Positions 5,709 through 6,188 of a DNA stretch of 6,188 nt are shown here, in pieces. This DNA comes from JBLHGU01 sp047615875. Its GTDB lineage: Bacteria > Pseudomonadota > Gammaproteobacteria > Arenicellales > CAJQKF01. Made by a program: the position numbers and the translations under genes. The number at the start of each line of letters is the position of its first letter. The first letter of the stretch is position 1. The notes below the pieces were generated by a model. The model made no database searches. It saw nothing but the letters and a program-made list of their open reading frames with translations, and was not told the origin of the DNA. Location of the stretch: NCBI GenBank assembly GCA_047615875.1, contig JBLHGU010000277.1, forward strand, positions 1-6,188, in the 5' to 3' direction.

Positions 5709-6188
5709 TTATTCTGGCGGCGGGCAACACACCTCAGCATATGAAAAACGCCGATCAATGGCATTAACGTATTTAAAAACATCCTGGGTTACTTCAAATG
5801 CTTCAGGTGTGATTTCTACATGAGGAGTCCAGCAACCTAGTGCTTGATAGGATTGAATGCATTCAATTAGAGCCTGGGGCTCAGTATCGGGAAAATAAGA
5901 GGAGATAGACTGGAAGATTTCATTGGCATTATGTTCGTTTAAAAAGATGCGTGCCTTCTTATAGGCTCTAATAAACCCAGGCGCTGCATCTGTAGATAAC
6001 CACTGTGGCGTTGCAGCCAGGCTAGAAAATGCACAGGGGCCAATTTGTGGACCTACTCTAGCGACTACAGAGCCCAATTTCTCCTCTTCCAACTGTTGTG
6101 GAAAAGGGCCTTGCTGCACCACATATTGTCCCTGACCATCCCTGAATGCTTTATCTATTGGTTGAGCACCGCCGGGGGTTATCTGCTT
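5709..6188 (-). CDS. ABC transporter substrate-binding protein, NMT1/SsuA-like, C-terminal part; 5' end off the right edge
   Basis: The last 159 residues of a protein whose frame stays open to the right edge, so the start and any signal peptide lie outside. An internal GTG at 6120-6122 gives a shorter frame but is not the real start, since matching sequence continues upstream. The pattern resembles periplasmic binding proteins of the NMT1/THI5/SsuA type: an Ala/Gly-rich GGAQPIDKAFRDGQGQYVVQ stretch, then CAFSSLAATPQWL, a helix like FIRAYKKARIFLNEH, SSYFPDTEPQALIECIQSY, LGCWTPHVEITPEAFEV and a CCPPPE end. Such proteins deliver nitrogen- or sulfur-containing small molecules to an ABC permease. 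It converges on the lyase gene with only 23 bases between the stops. No permease or ATPase gene is visible, though they could lie to the right. Ligand unknown; family assignment is from overall pattern and moderately sure. Confidence 0.72.
   Translation of the reverse strand, partial: KQITPGGAQPIDKAFRDGQGQYVVQQGPFPQQLEEEKLGSVVARVGPQIGPCAFSSLAATPQWLSTDAAPGFIRAYKKARIFLNEHNANEIFQSISSYFPDTEPQALIECIQSYQALGCWTPHVEITPEAFEVTQDVFKYVNAIDRRFSYAEVCCPPPE

Noticed and set aside
6097..6105. TTTTCCACA and other relaxed DnaA-box matches in coding sequence near the right edge
   Set aside because: Isolated matches to a relaxed 9-base consensus inside coding sequence are expected by chance.
1..6188. CRISPR arrays, tRNA or rRNA genes, insertion sequences, attachment sites
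   Set aside because: No regularly spaced repeats, transposase or integrase motifs, or recognisable RNA gene sequence were found on either strand.

Overview
The window holds six protein genes, two of them cut by its edges, and one roughly 400-base non-coding stretch with unusual structure. Family content (a secreted gamma-glutamyltransferase, an RDD membrane protein), middling base composition and DnaA boxes of the form TTATCCACA suggest a proteobacterium, probably a gammaproteobacterium. That is an inference; there is no rRNA or other marker gene.

Left part (1-1771, minus strand): an RDD-family membrane protein is followed after 50 bases by ggt, whose 3' end lies off the left edge. The catalytic Thr and the start of the small subunit are inside the window. 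The two genes probably share a transcript.

Middle (1772-2179): no gene. This stretch holds a 10-base palindrome just upstream of the RDD gene, a segment about 83% A+T containing a long imperfect hairpin (1913-1946), and a cluster of DnaA boxes (two exact in tandem, one near-exact inverted, one weaker). It looks like an origin or a DnaA-binding regulatory site, although none of the usual origin neighbour genes is present.

Right part (2180-6188): a PhyH-like Fe(II)/2-oxoglutarate oxygenase (minus strand) is divergent from a two-gene plus-strand operon. The operon encodes an ornithine cyclodeaminase/mu-crystallin homologue overlapping by ATGA a full-length histidine/aromatic ammonia-lyase homologue. 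Convergent with the operon is the C-terminal part of an NMT1/SsuA-like ABC transporter substrate-binding protein, cut by the right edge.

The main discovery is in the lyase homologue. The family aligns clearly from end to end, but the Ala-Ser-Gly triad that cyclises into the MIO cofactor is Met-Ala-Ala, so it cannot form MIO. Other active-site positions are a mosaic of kept and changed residues. Its partner cyclodeaminase has an Arg where the dinucleotide-binding loop normally has a Gly. Together with the oxygenase and the uptake protein, these genes look like an undescribed pathway for importing and converting a small amino-acid-like compound. The substrate cannot be read from the sequence.
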